Source of the DNA: Bradyrhizobium niftali
GTDB taxonomy: Bacteria; Pseudomonadota; Alphaproteobacteria; Rhizobiales; Xanthobacteraceae
Direction of reading: 5' to 3'
Length of the DNA stretch: 64,000 nucleotides
NCBI RefSeq assembly: GCF_004571025.1
Contig: NZ_SPQT01000005.1
Coordinates: 1-64,000, forward strand
The notes beneath the pieces were generated by a model that saw nothing but the letters and a program-made list of their open reading frames with translations, made no database searches and had not been told where the DNA came from. Shown piece after piece: positions 29,549 through 38,806 of the stretch (position 1 is the first letter of the stretch; each line of letters starts with the position of its first letter). Made by a program: the position numbers and the translations under genes.

Positions 29549-29613
29549 GTTAGCGGCGCGTGGCAGGGACAGCGCTTTGCAGGGATTGAGCGCCGAGTCA
29601 CGTCGCCGTTAAC
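29549..29613. repeat. Palindromic repeat, copy b
   Basis: GTTAGCGGCGCGTGG and CACGTCGCCGTTAAC form a near-perfect inverted repeat. The core GGGACAGCGC and GCGCCGAGTCACGT is shared with copy a. It sits about 470 bp from copy a in the same orientation. Confidence 0.6.
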
Positions 29614-29707
29614 CTTTTTCGTCCCTGGGACAGCGTCGTCTTCGCAGGGTTGCGCACTAGTCCAGCTAGGCGCCCTGCGGTACTTCTCAAAATACCACTT
29701 GGTAGCG

Positions 29708-29731
29708 CCGTGAGGGGCGTGCCCCTCACGG
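29708..29731. repeat. Perfect 11-bp hairpin
   Basis: CCGTGAGGGGC and GCCCCTCACGG flank two bases. It lies inside text that partly repeats 29476-29530 (ACTTGG(C/T)AGC, then GGGGCAAAG or GGAGCAAAGG, then TACCGA), so it belongs to the second unit of an imperfect tandem arrangement. Confidence 0.6.
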
Positions 29732-29766
29732 GAGCAAAGGTGGCCAGTTTTGGCTGACTACCGAGG

Positions 29767-29842
29767 CTTGCGGCATCTGGCAGGCACAGCGCTTTCACCG
29801 TTTCACTACCGATGGCCGAGCCACCGGCTAGTTCTCGCTAGC
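29767..29842. repeat. Diverged third copy of the palindromic unit
   Basis: CTTGCGGCATCTGGCAGGCA followed by CAGCGCTTT matches the left half of copy b. The right half ends TCTCGCTAGC and is more diverged. Confidence 0.4.
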
Positions 29843-30879
29843 ATGTCGGCTATCAAGAGCTAGCATCGGACTTTTTCATGGCGCCAGTCGCGTCTGCGCC
29901 GCTCTCCGTGTTCTGCAACAACTCTTTCCTGACACCCTCGTCGCTCTTGGCACTGCTCGGCAAATCGAAGTCTCTCACCTGAGTGACCTTGGGATATGCC
30001 GGCCCGCGGCGTTCGAATGGTCCGGACAACGCCCAAGCCGAAAGCTGTCAGCTAGCCTCAACCGCGCGCCGACTCCCAATCGGTTCGGGCTCAGACATCA
30101 TGGGCAATGATGCGCGCGGCCATCTGTTTGACTTGATAGTCGCCGATCCAATTCGCGACGTCTCACCGCTTGCCCTCGCACTATCCCCTGCCCGTTCCAA
30201 GTCAACACTGCGGGTTGTTTTGGCCGCCCCTCTTGTGCAGTTGATGGCTGCTGCCAAAGGGGATTACACTTGCCGTACTGCGTTTGATTTGAACTGGTCG
30301 TTATTCTTGATAACCGACCGGCGCGCGTTCCTTGACCTTTTCAGCTAAGAGAGTTCGCCGTCGTGCCTCTTGGGCGGGCGGAAGATGTCTAACACTTCGT
30401 ATCATGGCTGTTGGCGGCGTCGGAACGTCCACAAAGATGTAGTACCGGTAGAGGACATTTTCAGAGTCGAGAGAATGAACGAGATTAGAGTCGCTGAAAC
30501 GCGCTGTCTGCACTATCCAGGGATGAAGACCACTATAACCTTGGCTGAACGGCTGTCGCTGCGATCGCGGTAGTTTGCGCCGGCGCATGTGATCGGAGCT
30601 GCAACTCCATTTCGTTGAATGGAGGACCATCGCCTCAGCCAGCATCTTTGCTCGTCTCGAGGCCGTTCGTGCGAGTTGGGCAGCGGAATCGAACCCGAGG
30701 CAGCAGTTCGGGTGAGCGCCGGTCATCCCCCGCAAAACCTACGCCGCTGCGAATTGATAGACCGTCGACATACCAGCGCTTGTGCGGGCCGTCCCAGTAG
30801 CGTCCAGGAAAGCCGACACGGTGGCACGCATGGGATAATTCGGTCCTAAAACCTTCTGATTTGGTGATATTTTTAGGTA

Positions 30880-30926
30880 GGTTATAGCCAGTGGTTTGAT
30901 GACCATCGAAATGGCTGCTTTCGCGC
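30880..30926 (+). promoter_or_regulatory. Conserved box upstream of the first QseC-like gene
   Basis: The 47 bases before the ATG (GGTTATAGCCAGTGGTTTGA, then TGACCATCGAAATGGCTGC) match the bases before the second QseC-like gene at 34408-34454 at nearly all positions. They contain nested inverted repeats: AGCCA with TGGCT, and TGGT with ACCA. This is a likely autoregulatory operator. Confidence 0.6.
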
Positions 30927-31208
30927 ATGAGAGCTCGTGCGCTGGTGGCTTACAATGTGCGCCGGATCCGCGTCCAGCGCGGTATTCCGCAAGAGCAACT
31001 GGCTTACGATGCGGGAATTGATCGCTCCTACATGAGCGGACTTGAGCGCCAACAAGCGAACCCGACAATCGATCTTCTCGATCGCCTTGCCGAGACCCTC
31101 GGCGTAGCTGTCTCCGAGCTGTTTGTTCGGCCATCCAAGGGCGCGCCGCCACCTGCAACCTTACCTAAAGGTCGCAAGCCGAAGCCGGCACGCGGCAAAA
31201 GGACTTAG
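30927..31208 (+). CDS. XRE-type regulator, QseC-like (copy 1)
   Basis: This 93-residue protein has a Cro/C1 helix-turn-helix. VRRIRVQRGIPQEQLAYDAG is helices 1-2, IDRSYMSGLERQQANPTIDL is the recognition helix and loop, and LDRLAETLGVAVSELF is helices 4-5. A basic proline-rich tail follows. It is about 70 percent identical by eye to the protein at 34455-34736, with the same conserved upstream box. In Mesorhizobium ICEs a protein of this type, QseC, represses or activates the divergent qseM gene. Here no qseM lies directly upstream, so this copy is an orphan with a LysR gene 155 bp downstream. Confidence 0.82.
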   Translation: MRARALVAYNVRRIRVQRGIPQEQLAYDAGIDRSYMSGLERQQANPTIDLLDRLAETLGVAVSELFVRPSKGAPPPATLPKGRKPKPARGKRT

Positions 31209-31362
31209 CCCCAGACAAATACCAGCTGAGATGCAAATCTTGTGCGGTACCGGCGCAGGTAACACGCTTCCACGAGGATTTCATGCGTTGCCGACCCATG
31301 ATACGCAGCGATCCGGCTATGGGCATCGAATAATGTGATGGATGTTGGCGCCGGAGGGGACA

Positions 31363-32271
31363 ATGGCGGCTCAAGACGATGAAGTTCCTTTAAATGCCAT
31401 CCGCGCATTTGTGACGGTCGCCCGCGAAGGCAGCGTCACGCGCGCGGCGACCACTTTGGGAACAACGCAAAGTTCGGTCAGCCGGTATTTGGCTGTGCTG
31501 CGGGATTATCTGGGTGCTGATCTTATCGAGCGGCGTGGACGGCGCAGCGATTTGACCGAATTCGGGAGGCTATTCGCAAACGCAGTGTCTGAACCGCTCG
31601 AAACTGTCAGCTTCACCGCGAAGAGAATGCGACGCCGTGCAGGCGTAGGAACGAATCGTATTGTGGTCCGCACGTCACTATCGACCTTTGCGTTCTCTCT
31701 TCTTATTCCAAATCTGCAGGCTTTCTCTTCTGAAGCGGGTGGCGTTGTTGTGGACATCGTCAGCTCGCTGGCGCCGCCGACATCTTCGGATGATTTCGAT
31801 ATTTTGATTACACGGGATCTTTCCGTCATCGAACCCGCCGACAGTTGGGAAATCTACAAAGAGGAGCTGGTGTGCGTGGGCCCGCCAAATCTCGTCGGGG
31901 GTAAAGAGCTCTCGATTGTCCGCTCAACCCCTATACTGAACATCACATCGCGCCCAGACATCCTGCCGACATGGCTGAGGGCCATGAACCTGTCTTCCAG
32001 CGACATACGAGCGGGCGCGCGATATGATCACAACTATCTTGCTTTGCCGGCGGTCATGACAGGAAAATGCCTTCTTGTAGCGCCGGAAATCATCGTCAGT
32101 GACCTCGTGCGAGGGGGCGCTTTGCAAATCATCCCTGGCACCCGCGCTCCAAGTGGCATGCAATATCGCGCCTATGCCGTAGATCGCAGCGCGCACCCCG
32201 AGATCGCACGTTCTTTTTGCCGATGGCTGGCTCGTCTCTGCAAAAAGGTCGCACCTGTGCAGGCTGTCTGA
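31363..32271 (+). CDS. LysR family transcriptional regulator
   Basis: The protein has 302 residues from ATG 31363 (MAAQDDEVPLNAIRAFVTVA). The N-terminal winged helix is clear (REGSVTRAATTLGTTQSSVS, RYLAVLRDYLGADLIERRGR). The effector domain keeps the usual order of strands (RIVVRTSLSTFAFSLLIPNL through MTGKCLLVAPEIIVSDLVRG). An upstream methionine at 31342 adds seven residues. No divergent target gene is present. It may control the QseC-like gene just upstream or something in the island. Confidence 0.88.
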   Translation: MAAQDDEVPLNAIRAFVTVAREGSVTRAATTLGTTQSSVSRYLAVLRDYLGADLIERRGRRSDLTEFGRLFANAVSEPLETVSFTAKRMRRRAGVGTNRIVVRTSLSTFAFSLLIPNLQAFSSEAGGVVVDIVSSLAPPTSSDDFDILITRDLSVIEPADSWEIYKEELVCVGPPNLVGGKELSIVRSTPILNITSRPDILPTWLRAMNLSSSDIRAGARYDHNYLALPAVMTGKCLLVAPEIIVSDLVRGGALQIIPGTRAPSGMQYRAYAVDRSAHPEIARSFCRWLARLCKKVAPVQAV

Positions 32272-32322
32272 GGTCTAGCGGTGTCCCTCAATTCGGCTCA
32301 GCAGGAGATCAATGCTCAAGTC

Positions 32323-32425
32323 TAAAGCATGATCCGGAAAAGTGCGAAGCGGTTTTCCGGAAAGATCATGCGTAAACAACGACCTAAAGCGCGATGACGA
32401 TTCATCAAAATCTCATCGCGCTTTA
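32323..32425. repeat. Dispersed double-palindrome repeat of rhizobial type
   Basis: The first hairpin pairs GCATGATCCGGAAAA with TTTTCCGGAAAGATCATGC. The second pairs TAAAGCGCGATGA with TCATCGCGCTTTA. Repeats with these sequences are scattered between genes in Bradyrhizobium and relatives. It lies between two converging genes. Confidence 0.8.
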
Positions 32426-32616
32426 GAGCGCTCAACTTAAGAAGACTATTCGAGCACAGTCGTCAAAGCCTACGCAGATGGCGCCGTTCTGGTGCAGCAA
32501 TCAACACGCCAATAATGAGAAATCGTAGCGCAAAGACTCTATCCTGGCCGCCATCGTGCCATGGCAGAAGAATTGGCAGGCAAACGGAGGTGGGCCGTTT
32601 ATCGCGCCGCAACCCT

Positions 32617-33394
32617 TTACTTGTCATCCCTGCCCCTGCGTTTGGTGAGTAATGCTCGCCAGCGAAGGCGCATGAGGCGCCGCCCCAGCTTAACAAGTCG
32701 AATCGTTCGGCTGCGCAAATCGTCTGTTTTCCAGCCGCGCTCGGCAATACGACGGATTCCAAACAGGCCCTGCGCGATTTGGCGGTAGCTATTTCCTTCC
32801 TGCCATCCATCCACAGCGCGCAGCGCAAGGATTAGCCGACGCTGCTTCAAGGCAGGCAAAGCAAGAGGAGGCATTCCAAGCGCCCGACGCTCAAAGGCGA
32901 GCCAAAATCGACGTGCGGCCCCCAAGCGAAGCTCGAAATCGGCATCGAGCGGCAGATCAACGAGGACAGCATATCCGCTTGCCGGAAGCTCTCTTAGCCA
33001 GAGGCGATGCTTCGTGCCCCCGAGCGGCACGATCGCATGCCAACCATCCGCCGCACGGCGAAGCTCGCTGCCCGGCAAATTGTCGAAGTCAAGCTGATAG
33101 GTTTTGGGCGCAAGGCAGTTGGCCGCCCGCACAGAAAGTACGGTCGGCAGCATCTCGGGTGCCCAGAAGACTGCTTCCTTGTCGAAGGTCTTTTGCGGAT
33201 CAGCAGGAAAACGAGAGTCCCCACTTGCGTCGGAACTCGCCCGCCGCTGCGCTTGAACGTTCGCGGCGAGATAGCCGCTCATAATCCTCTTGGTAGTCGC
33301 GATCCCGGCGCAGCCACTCCCAGGCCAGGTCGGCAGCATCCGCCTTCTTCAGGCCGCTGTACGCTTCCTCAGATCTCCAGTCAGTATTCGGCAT
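32617..33394 (-). CDS. fseA: FseA-like ICE excision activator, two overlapping frames joined by +1 frameshift
   Basis: The first frame (33394-33200, 64 codons) reads MPNTDWRSEEAYSGLKKADA and WEWLRRDRDYQEDYERLSRR, the DUF6499 start, and stops just after RKWGLSF. A second frame in the +1 register continues exactly there as PADPQKTFDKEAVFWAPEML and is a DUF2285 domain to 32617 (ALKQRRLILALRAVDGW, SYRQIAQGLFGIRRIAERGW). The total of 778 bases is 3 x 259 + 1. In ICEMlSymR7A, FseA is made by programmed +1 frameshifting between two such genes (msi172-msi171) and activates excision. The junction here is TCG-TTT-TCC-TGC-TGA. A plain frameshift mutation is the alternative, but the domain order argues for the programmed case. 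A QseM-like gene lies 164 bp upstream. Confidence 0.75.
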
Positions 33395-33558
33395 CGCACC
33401 TTTCCCGCGCAATTTTCCGGCGCGGCGGAATGCAGCCGATGATTGTGGCGCTTTCCGGCTGCTTGCTTACCGTGTGCACGCCTTGAACGCACTTAATCGA
33501 TGGAATGATCAATTTTTACGATCGCGACGCATTCTGGCGCGCCTGATATCCGCGCCGA

Positions 33559-33831
33559 TCATTTTTTTGGCCAACCGCTACGTAGCAGGTCGCGATAGCC
33601 GTGGCCCGCTAGCCACTTGGCCCGAGTCAGATGACTTTCGAATGTGCGTCGCGCTCGATCCGGCTCAACGGTGGGGTCAAGCCCAAGCACAATTCGCGCG
33701 ATCTCGCGCCAATCTGCCTTGTCAGCGTCCGCATCAAGCAGTCGCATGTAGGCAACAGCGTGCTCCCTGTCATATGGCGTGAGCTCGTCGACGCTGGGCG
33801 CCAATTCTGCGACCTTCGGCTCGGCTGGCAC
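33559..33831 (-). CDS. qseM: DUF2285 protein, QseM-like antiactivator
   Basis: This 90-residue protein has the pattern ELAPSVDELTPYDREHAVAY, DADKADWREIARIVLGLDP and RRTFESHLTRAKWLAGHGYR. It is similar along its length to 5376-5657 and to the DUF2285 part of the FseA-like protein. In the Mesorhizobium system QseM binds FseA and TraR and blocks transfer, and its promoter is controlled by QseC. Here it lies upstream of fseA on the same strand and is divergent from the QseC-like gene at 34455, but 623 bp away. The layout fits the known regulatory unit with extra DNA inserted between qseM and qseC. The symbol rests on family resemblance. Confidence 0.72.
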   Translation of the reverse strand: MPAEPKVAELAPSVDELTPYDREHAVAYMRLLDADADKADWREIARIVLGLDPTVEPDRARRTFESHLTRAKWLAGHGYRDLLRSGWPKK

Positions 33832-34407
33832 TCCCTGAAACTCCTACCCAGCTGAAAAATCTACCGAAATCAGAGCAACGATAACTAATCTGAGTTCGTT
33901 TTGGTACCCGTCCAATGGTCGCACGCCGACTTCCTTTTCGCGCTGAGATGCAATGGCATATTGGCTCACACTGACCTGGTGGCTCCGTCCTGCGCTTTCC
34001 CTTTTCATCCCAGTCCATACCGCAAGCGATTGCAGATGTGCCCTGTAACTGGTCGCCCTTGCTGTTCTGTTCCTGGCGGAAGGCATGGTGCTCCATGGTG
34101 ACCGGCCCGGTCGTACTCGTGAAAGGCAATCACCAGAACCGGCCAACTGGAGAATATTCGCTTCCCTTTCGCCCCGTAGTTGAACATTCGTCCTATCTAG
34201 TTGCGGTGCTGGGAAAACGCCGCCGGTACCTCCGAGCGCTATTTCTTCTCTGCCACTAATGGCAAGCTATTGCCCCACGAGAACGCTTGTGATGGTCAAT
34301 GAGAAGACGGGCACGCGCTGGCTGCACCTGCATCTCACCGTCGCCTGATTCCTTCGAAGCAATTGAGAAGGACAGCCACTACTGCTGCGAGCTTATCGTA
34401 ATAGTCT
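33832..34407. other. Stretch between qseM-like and qseC-like genes
   Basis: Open frames on both strands show no recognised domain. In the known system this interval is short, so the extra 500 bp may be an insertion or a decayed gene. The qseM promoter should lie near 33840-33900. Confidence 0.4.
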
Positions 34408-34454
34408 GGCTATAACCAGTGGTTTCATAATCATCGGAATGGCTGCCTCTGCGC
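34408..34454 (+). promoter_or_regulatory. Conserved box upstream of the second QseC-like gene
   Basis: GGCTATAACCAGTGGTTTCA followed by TAATCATCGGAATGGCTGC closely matches 30880-30926. The leading GGCTATAACC is the reverse complement of GGTTATAGCC in the other copy, which is expected if the site is a near-palindrome. This is a likely QseC-type operator. Confidence 0.62.
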
Positions 34455-34736
34455 ATGAACGCTCGTGCGCTTGTGGCCTGGAATGTGCGCCGGATCCGCG
34501 TAGAGCGCGGCATTCCGCAAGACCAATTGGCCTATGATGCCGGGATCGACCGCTCATACATGGGGCGCATTGAGCAGAAGAAAGAGAACCCGACTATTGA
34601 TCTCCTGGAGCGCATCGCCTCGACTTTGGGTATTCACTTGTCCGAATTATTCACGCAGCCGGCTAAAGGTGCAATGCCTCCCAAGCCGATGTCCAGAGGG
34701 CGCAAGCCGACACGGCTTCGCCGAAGCAAGACGTAA
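34455..34736 (+). CDS. qseC: XRE-type regulator, QseC-like (copy 2)
   Basis: The protein has 93 residues with a Cro/C1 fold: VRRIRVERGIPQDQLAYDAG, IDRSYMGRIEQKKENPTIDL and LERIASTLGIHLSELFTQPA. A basic tail ends KPTRLRRSKT. It is the copy that faces the QseM-like gene and the FseA-like gene, so it is the better candidate for a functional QseC. It shares its upstream box with copy 1, which suggests that both proteins bind both sites. Confidence 0.78.
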   Translation: MNARALVAWNVRRIRVERGIPQDQLAYDAGIDRSYMGRIEQKKENPTIDLLERIASTLGIHLSELFTQPAKGAMPPKPMSRGRKPTRLRRSKT

Positions 34737-35642
34737 ATATTGAGCGAGCCATGTTTCGGCGAACGCTTGGCGGAATCGAGCCGGAGCGGCCGACGCGCTT
34801 CATGGATCTACAGCCGGCGCCTCCGATCTCCTGCTCCAGCCGGTGTGGCCCCAGCAGGGTTCCGCTTAGCGTTTCCTCGGAGCGGCCTGTTCTAAGGCCG
34901 AGCATCTTCGAAATGAGGTTGCGCCGCTCGCCTAAACCTACCGACGACCCCTTGAACCCGCGGTTTTCGAAGAGCCTGTTTGGGGTCGACGGTGCGGTTT
35001 GGGTGATGGCAGCGCGCAACGGTGAGTCCGCGAGGGCATGCAGGGACTTTGCTGTCCTGCTGCGCGAGAGGATGAGAGCAGATCCGCCCTCCAGAGCTTT
35101 CGGTCGGAGGATCAAGCTGGTGTTCGCCTCGAGGATGGAACCTTTGCGCTGGACGAAGATCGGGAAGGTGTGGCGCCCATGCAGTGGCGCAATTGAGGGG
35201 TGCTGGAAAGGCGCGACTGACGGTTTTGTTTATGGGACACGTAAGACGCAGGCACCCTCTCGAGCGGGATTGTTTCAGCCGACGCCGGGCGCTGTGGATC
35301 AAGGCCATCCGACGCGTCGCGAGATGGTGGCGAATATGGTCTGAATTGGGTGTGAGCTACGCCGGACCTGACTATCCCGATACGATGAAGGGGATGCAGC
35401 TCGCCGAGTGAAAGGTAACGGATGCATCAGATTATCAAAAATGCAGCGTCATCGGTTTGACCGGCGAGCAGAGACGGTGCCTGAAGATTAATGCTGTTGG
35501 GCCTGGAAGAATCCCAGCAGGTGGCAGTTGCCCCGTTAGCCGGTCCTCGCGCATAAGACCGGCCGCTCTGCTCGACATTGCAGGGCCGCAACTTAGTCTT
35601 GGGTCTCCAGGCGTTGACGTGATCCGGGAGGTGCCGATAATG
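34737..35642. other. Gene-poor stretch
   Basis: Long open frames exist on both strands (plus 34751-35344, minus 34663-35115 and 34892-35308). They overlap one another, are arginine/proline-rich, and none shows a domain. No gene is supported. Confidence 0.35.
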
Positions 35643-36530
35643 TCAGGCAGCCTTTGCCGCCCTTGATTTTGGCCTCTTCACGTGCGGTACGCGGGCGTCC
35701 GTCGCAAGCTGGTCCATCATCCAGTGAGGGCTGCTGGATTTGCTGACAGGATACGGCTCCGTGGCGCGATTGTCCCAGATTACGACGTCGCCTGATTTCC
35801 AGTTCCAGCACAGGGTGTTCCGGGGCGCAATGAGATAGGATTGCAGCCGTTCAAACAGTTTTTGGCTGGGATAGCGCTGCAGGCCGACGAAGTTGTTCAC
35901 AGAACGACCGAGCGATAGCATGCGTTCGCCGGTCTCGGGATGAACACGAACAATCGGATGTGTCGTTTCGTAGATCGTTGCAGTGGATACGCCCCACCAA
36001 GGCGGCTTGTTGGCTTCGGTGGCCCTCTCTGCCTCAGTGAGATCAGATGCGACGAAGCTCACAGCCCAGAGGTTATCTGCGAGCATCCGCAAGGGATGGG
36101 GAAGATCAAGATAAGCGGCCGCCCTGCTCGACCAAGCAACGTCGCCGCCAAAAGGCGGGACCGCTGCGAGCCGCAGCACCGAGATGGCTGTGCGGACCCG
36201 CTCATCGTTCATCTGGTTGAGATGACCGCAGGCGGGATCAGACAGCTCCTGTCGGATCGTTAAACCGCCCATTGTGTCCGCCATTGTGGGATTCGGTATC
36301 AGCGAGCCGAGCCTCAGCACAAAACGCTGCTGCTGTGCATCGTCGAGATGTCCCTGGTCACGGAAGAAGATGACCTTATGCTCTAGCAGAAGCCGCTTGA
36401 ACGCTAAGATGACATCGTCAGGCAAATCGTCCGACAGCGCAATGTTCTTGATTTCGGCACCAAGCCGCTCCGCGTGCTTGACGATGTCTGCTCGCGGAAT
36501 GACATTTTCAACAGCCATTGTTCCACTCAT
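35643..36530 (-). CDS. TauD/TfdA-like protein with degenerate iron site
   Basis: The 295-residue protein follows the TauD/TfdA dioxygenase layout: LLEHKVIFFRDQGHLDDAQQ, PPFGGDVAWSSRAAAYLDLP, HPIVRVHPETGERMLSLGRS and WKSGDVVIWDNRATEPY. The facial triad is not intact. The HxD segment that should precede VLRLAAVPP is shortened to HLNQMNDERVRTA, and the C-terminal HR motif is replaced by HWMMDQLATD. It may therefore be a pseudo-enzyme, a binding protein or a decaying gene. The frame is fully open, which argues for some retained role. It has no partner genes and lies between gene-poor island stretches. Confidence 0.75.
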   Translation of the reverse strand: MSGTMAVENVIPRADIVKHAERLGAEIKNIALSDDLPDDVILAFKRLLLEHKVIFFRDQGHLDDAQQQRFVLRLGSLIPNPTMADTMGGLTIRQELSDPACGHLNQMNDERVRTAISVLRLAAVPPFGGDVAWSSRAAAYLDLPHPLRMLADNLWAVSFVASDLTEAERATEANKPPWWGVSTATIYETTHPIVRVHPETGERMLSLGRSVNNFVGLQRYPSQKLFERLQSYLIAPRNTLCWNWKSGDVVIWDNRATEPYPVSKSSSPHWMMDQLATDARVPHVKRPKSRAAKAA

Positions 36531-37289
36531 GACGACGCCTCTTTCTGTGGATGTCTAAACAGGCTCAGTGGTGGTCGCGTCTGGCGACAAACCCGGCAAA
36601 ACCATCTTGATGCTGCACACCCGAATTATGTGAGCGTGGGTCACCGCGCCGCAATTCCGATACACACCACCAGCATCTAAGAATCCGATTCCCTTTTCGT
36701 ATCGACACGCCTCGTGCCGTTCTCATCGAAGGACACTCGCATATGAGGCCAGCAGATCGATTTGCAACCTGATCAACAGTGCAGATCATAGACGCAATCC
36801 ATGTCCAGTCGATGAAACGAAATCAGCTTTCTTTTTGAGCTCGCGCGACGTTCGCGTCGTCTCAGAACTCATGCTTGGAAAATCCTCGAACAACGACTGC
36901 CTCGTGCCTCCATCCTGCACGGCCTCATGCGCACGACGAAGATTGGAACTGGTTCGCGGCATGCACTCGTGAAGTCCATAGGACGCAAAAGCAAGATCTA
37001 CCTTACGATGTATTCTGTCAAATTAACTACTTCAACGGGCTCATAATCATATTTTCGCGACTTGGAGTTGTTCATGCGCGACTTGTTTCATCAGCTCTGA
37101 CCACCCGCTGTCATGCACTAGCGGGAGAAGCGTAAAACAAGCATGTTGCAACTTCCGATGCAGCTTAATAACGGACTTAATCCCTCGATTTTCTCGAAAT
37201 TTGCACTGTACGAATGCAGGTGCCCCGCGGTGATCTGCCTTTGGTTCTGCCCGGAGACGTAGATTTCCGTTACTGCATGCCATTTGGCT
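36531..37289. other. Gene-poor, AT-richer stretch
   Basis: No gene, RNA or clear repeat was recognised. Short frames at 36565-36789 and 36875-37135 lack protein-like patterns. Confidence 0.4.
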
Positions 37290-37640
37290 TTGTGGCAGTT
37301 GAGCCACCGACCGCTACGATCACCGAGACCGATACTATGCGGCCATTCTGGCCCACCTTCACTTAGGTGGCGTCGATCCACAGATGGGGCCAATCACCTT
37401 CGATCGGCTGAGCGAGAAAAGCATTCACCTCGTTGTCGATCTCCGCGCATGACTGGCTGACTTGGTTCTTTGAGATGCTGGTCTAGGTCGTCAGGTCGTC
37501 TACCGACGGGTCGAAACGCGCTGCACATAGGGTTTCTGTACCATTGCGGCGAGCGCCTTCTCGGCCACCCGGCGCGGCTTCAGAAAGCCGCGAATTAGAT
37601 CGACCGCGCAACTCGACATACAAACCGTTCTGGCGCGGGT
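37290..37640 (-). pseudogene. IS256-family transposase remnant
   Basis: Across stops and frame changes the minus strand reads KNQVSQSCAEIDNEVNAFLA followed by QPIEGDWPHLWIDAT (first Asp region), VKVGQNGRIVSVSVIVAVGG, and upstream pieces matching the VSTRKVDDL region. It is heavily decayed and distinct from the IS256 copy at 27632-28502. Confidence 0.7.
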
Positions 37641-37890
37641 CTCCGAGCCGCCAAGCGCACTGTGCTGTTTGATTTGTCTTCTGAGCCACTGGCCCTAAAA
37701 TGAGACAGAGATCGGAGCGCATAGATTGTCGAAGACCTCATAGTTGTCTTTTTATTTTCTACATCCACAGCTTGAATTGCCCCTGTTTTTGAAGTACGTA
37801 TTCCGGCCGCAATCGGACATGCCGACGGAATACAATTGATGGAGGGGCAAGAAATCACTTGGTCCGACAACTCACCATAGGGCTTCGAAC

Positions 37891-38806
37891 GTGGCTGTGG
37901 AATTTCGAGACCTACGCTGGGCGATCGCTGCGTCCCAGCATCGAAGCCTCCGCAAAGCGGCAGAGACGCTTAGGATCAAGCAGTCGACGCTCAGTCGCTG
38001 CCTAAGAAGTCTCGAACATACGTTGGGCAGCAAACTATTCGAGCGCACCACCGGAGGTACGCGACCAAGGATGGAAGGTCGAATTTCTCGAGGATGCCCG
38101 GCGCATCGTAGTCGAAGCTGAAGCAATGGCTGCTCGCCTCAAGGCTCGCTCGCGTCGCGAGAGTGGCCGCTTGAGCATCGGGATCAACACCTCCCTGTCA
38201 GCCGGCAATCTCCGAGCCACCCTCCTCGAGCACCGGCACCGCTTTCCCGATGTCGATAGACAGTTTGTCGACGGCGCGAGTGAGCATCTGATTTCGGACC
38301 TCGCCAGTTCAGCCATCGATGTCGCTGTCGTGGCGGATCCTAATCCGAATTGGAGCGGCAAGTCATTGGTGCTCTGGAGCGAACGTGTTGTTGCGGCCCT
38401 CGCCGCGAAACATCCTCTGACAAGTCATGACGTAGTTCACTGGGGCGAACTGCGGCGCGAACCGCTTTTGATGTCACAGCGTGGCCCCGGACCGGAACTC
38501 CTCAAGCTTCTCATCAGCAAATTAGGATCTTCCGACCCCTGCAAGCTGCTTCGCCATGACGTGGGGCTCGACCGGCTTCTCTCCCTGGTAGGCATGGACT
38601 TCGGTATTCTCCTTGCGCTGGAAAGTGCGACTGGCGCGACTTATCCCGGTGTCATCTTCCGGGAGGTGCATGATGCCGAGGGGCCGACGCGGCTGAGCTT
38701 CCGCGTCTATTGGCGGCAGTCAAACGGCAATCCATTAGTACGTCCGCTGCTCGACCTGCTTCGCGAACGTTATCCGGACCTTTCCGCCGACCCGGGCGAC
38801 CGTTGA
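37891..38806 (+). pseudogene. LysR regulator of trb-type clusters, one frameshift
   Basis: Frame 1 gives the winged helix (FRDLRWAIAASQHRSLRKAA, LRIKQSTLSRCLRSLEHTLG). Near 38065 the reading changes to a second frame, which gives EFLEDARRIVVEAEAMAARL and a full effector domain to 38806 (LSIGINTSLSAGNLRATLLE, VGMDFGILLALESATGATYP). A LysR gene in this position, convergent with a DUF2274 gene after trbI, is common in alphaproteobacterial trb clusters. A single indel would explain the break; sequencing error cannot be excluded. The last 37 bases overlap the DUF2274 gene. Confidence 0.75.

Larger units (their letters stand above)
28503..30879. other. Non-coding 2.4-kb stretch with palindromic repeats
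   Basis: No gene is supported here in spite of long open frames on the minus strand (for example 28486-29289). The stretch contains three related palindromic or IS-end-like units and a perfect hairpin, listed separately. A plus-strand frame at 29983-30348 has no recognisable product. Confidence 0.4.

Noticed and set aside
33200..33339. Upstream part of the DUF2285 frame as a separate N-terminus of the FseA-like protein
   Set aside because: Before the frameshift point this frame is not protein-like, while the overlapping DUF6499 frame is, so the upstream part is taken as out of frame.
34751..35344. Open plus-strand frame of 197 codons after the QseC-like gene
   Set aside because: It is arginine/proline/serine-rich, competes with two long frames on the minus strand and has no motif.
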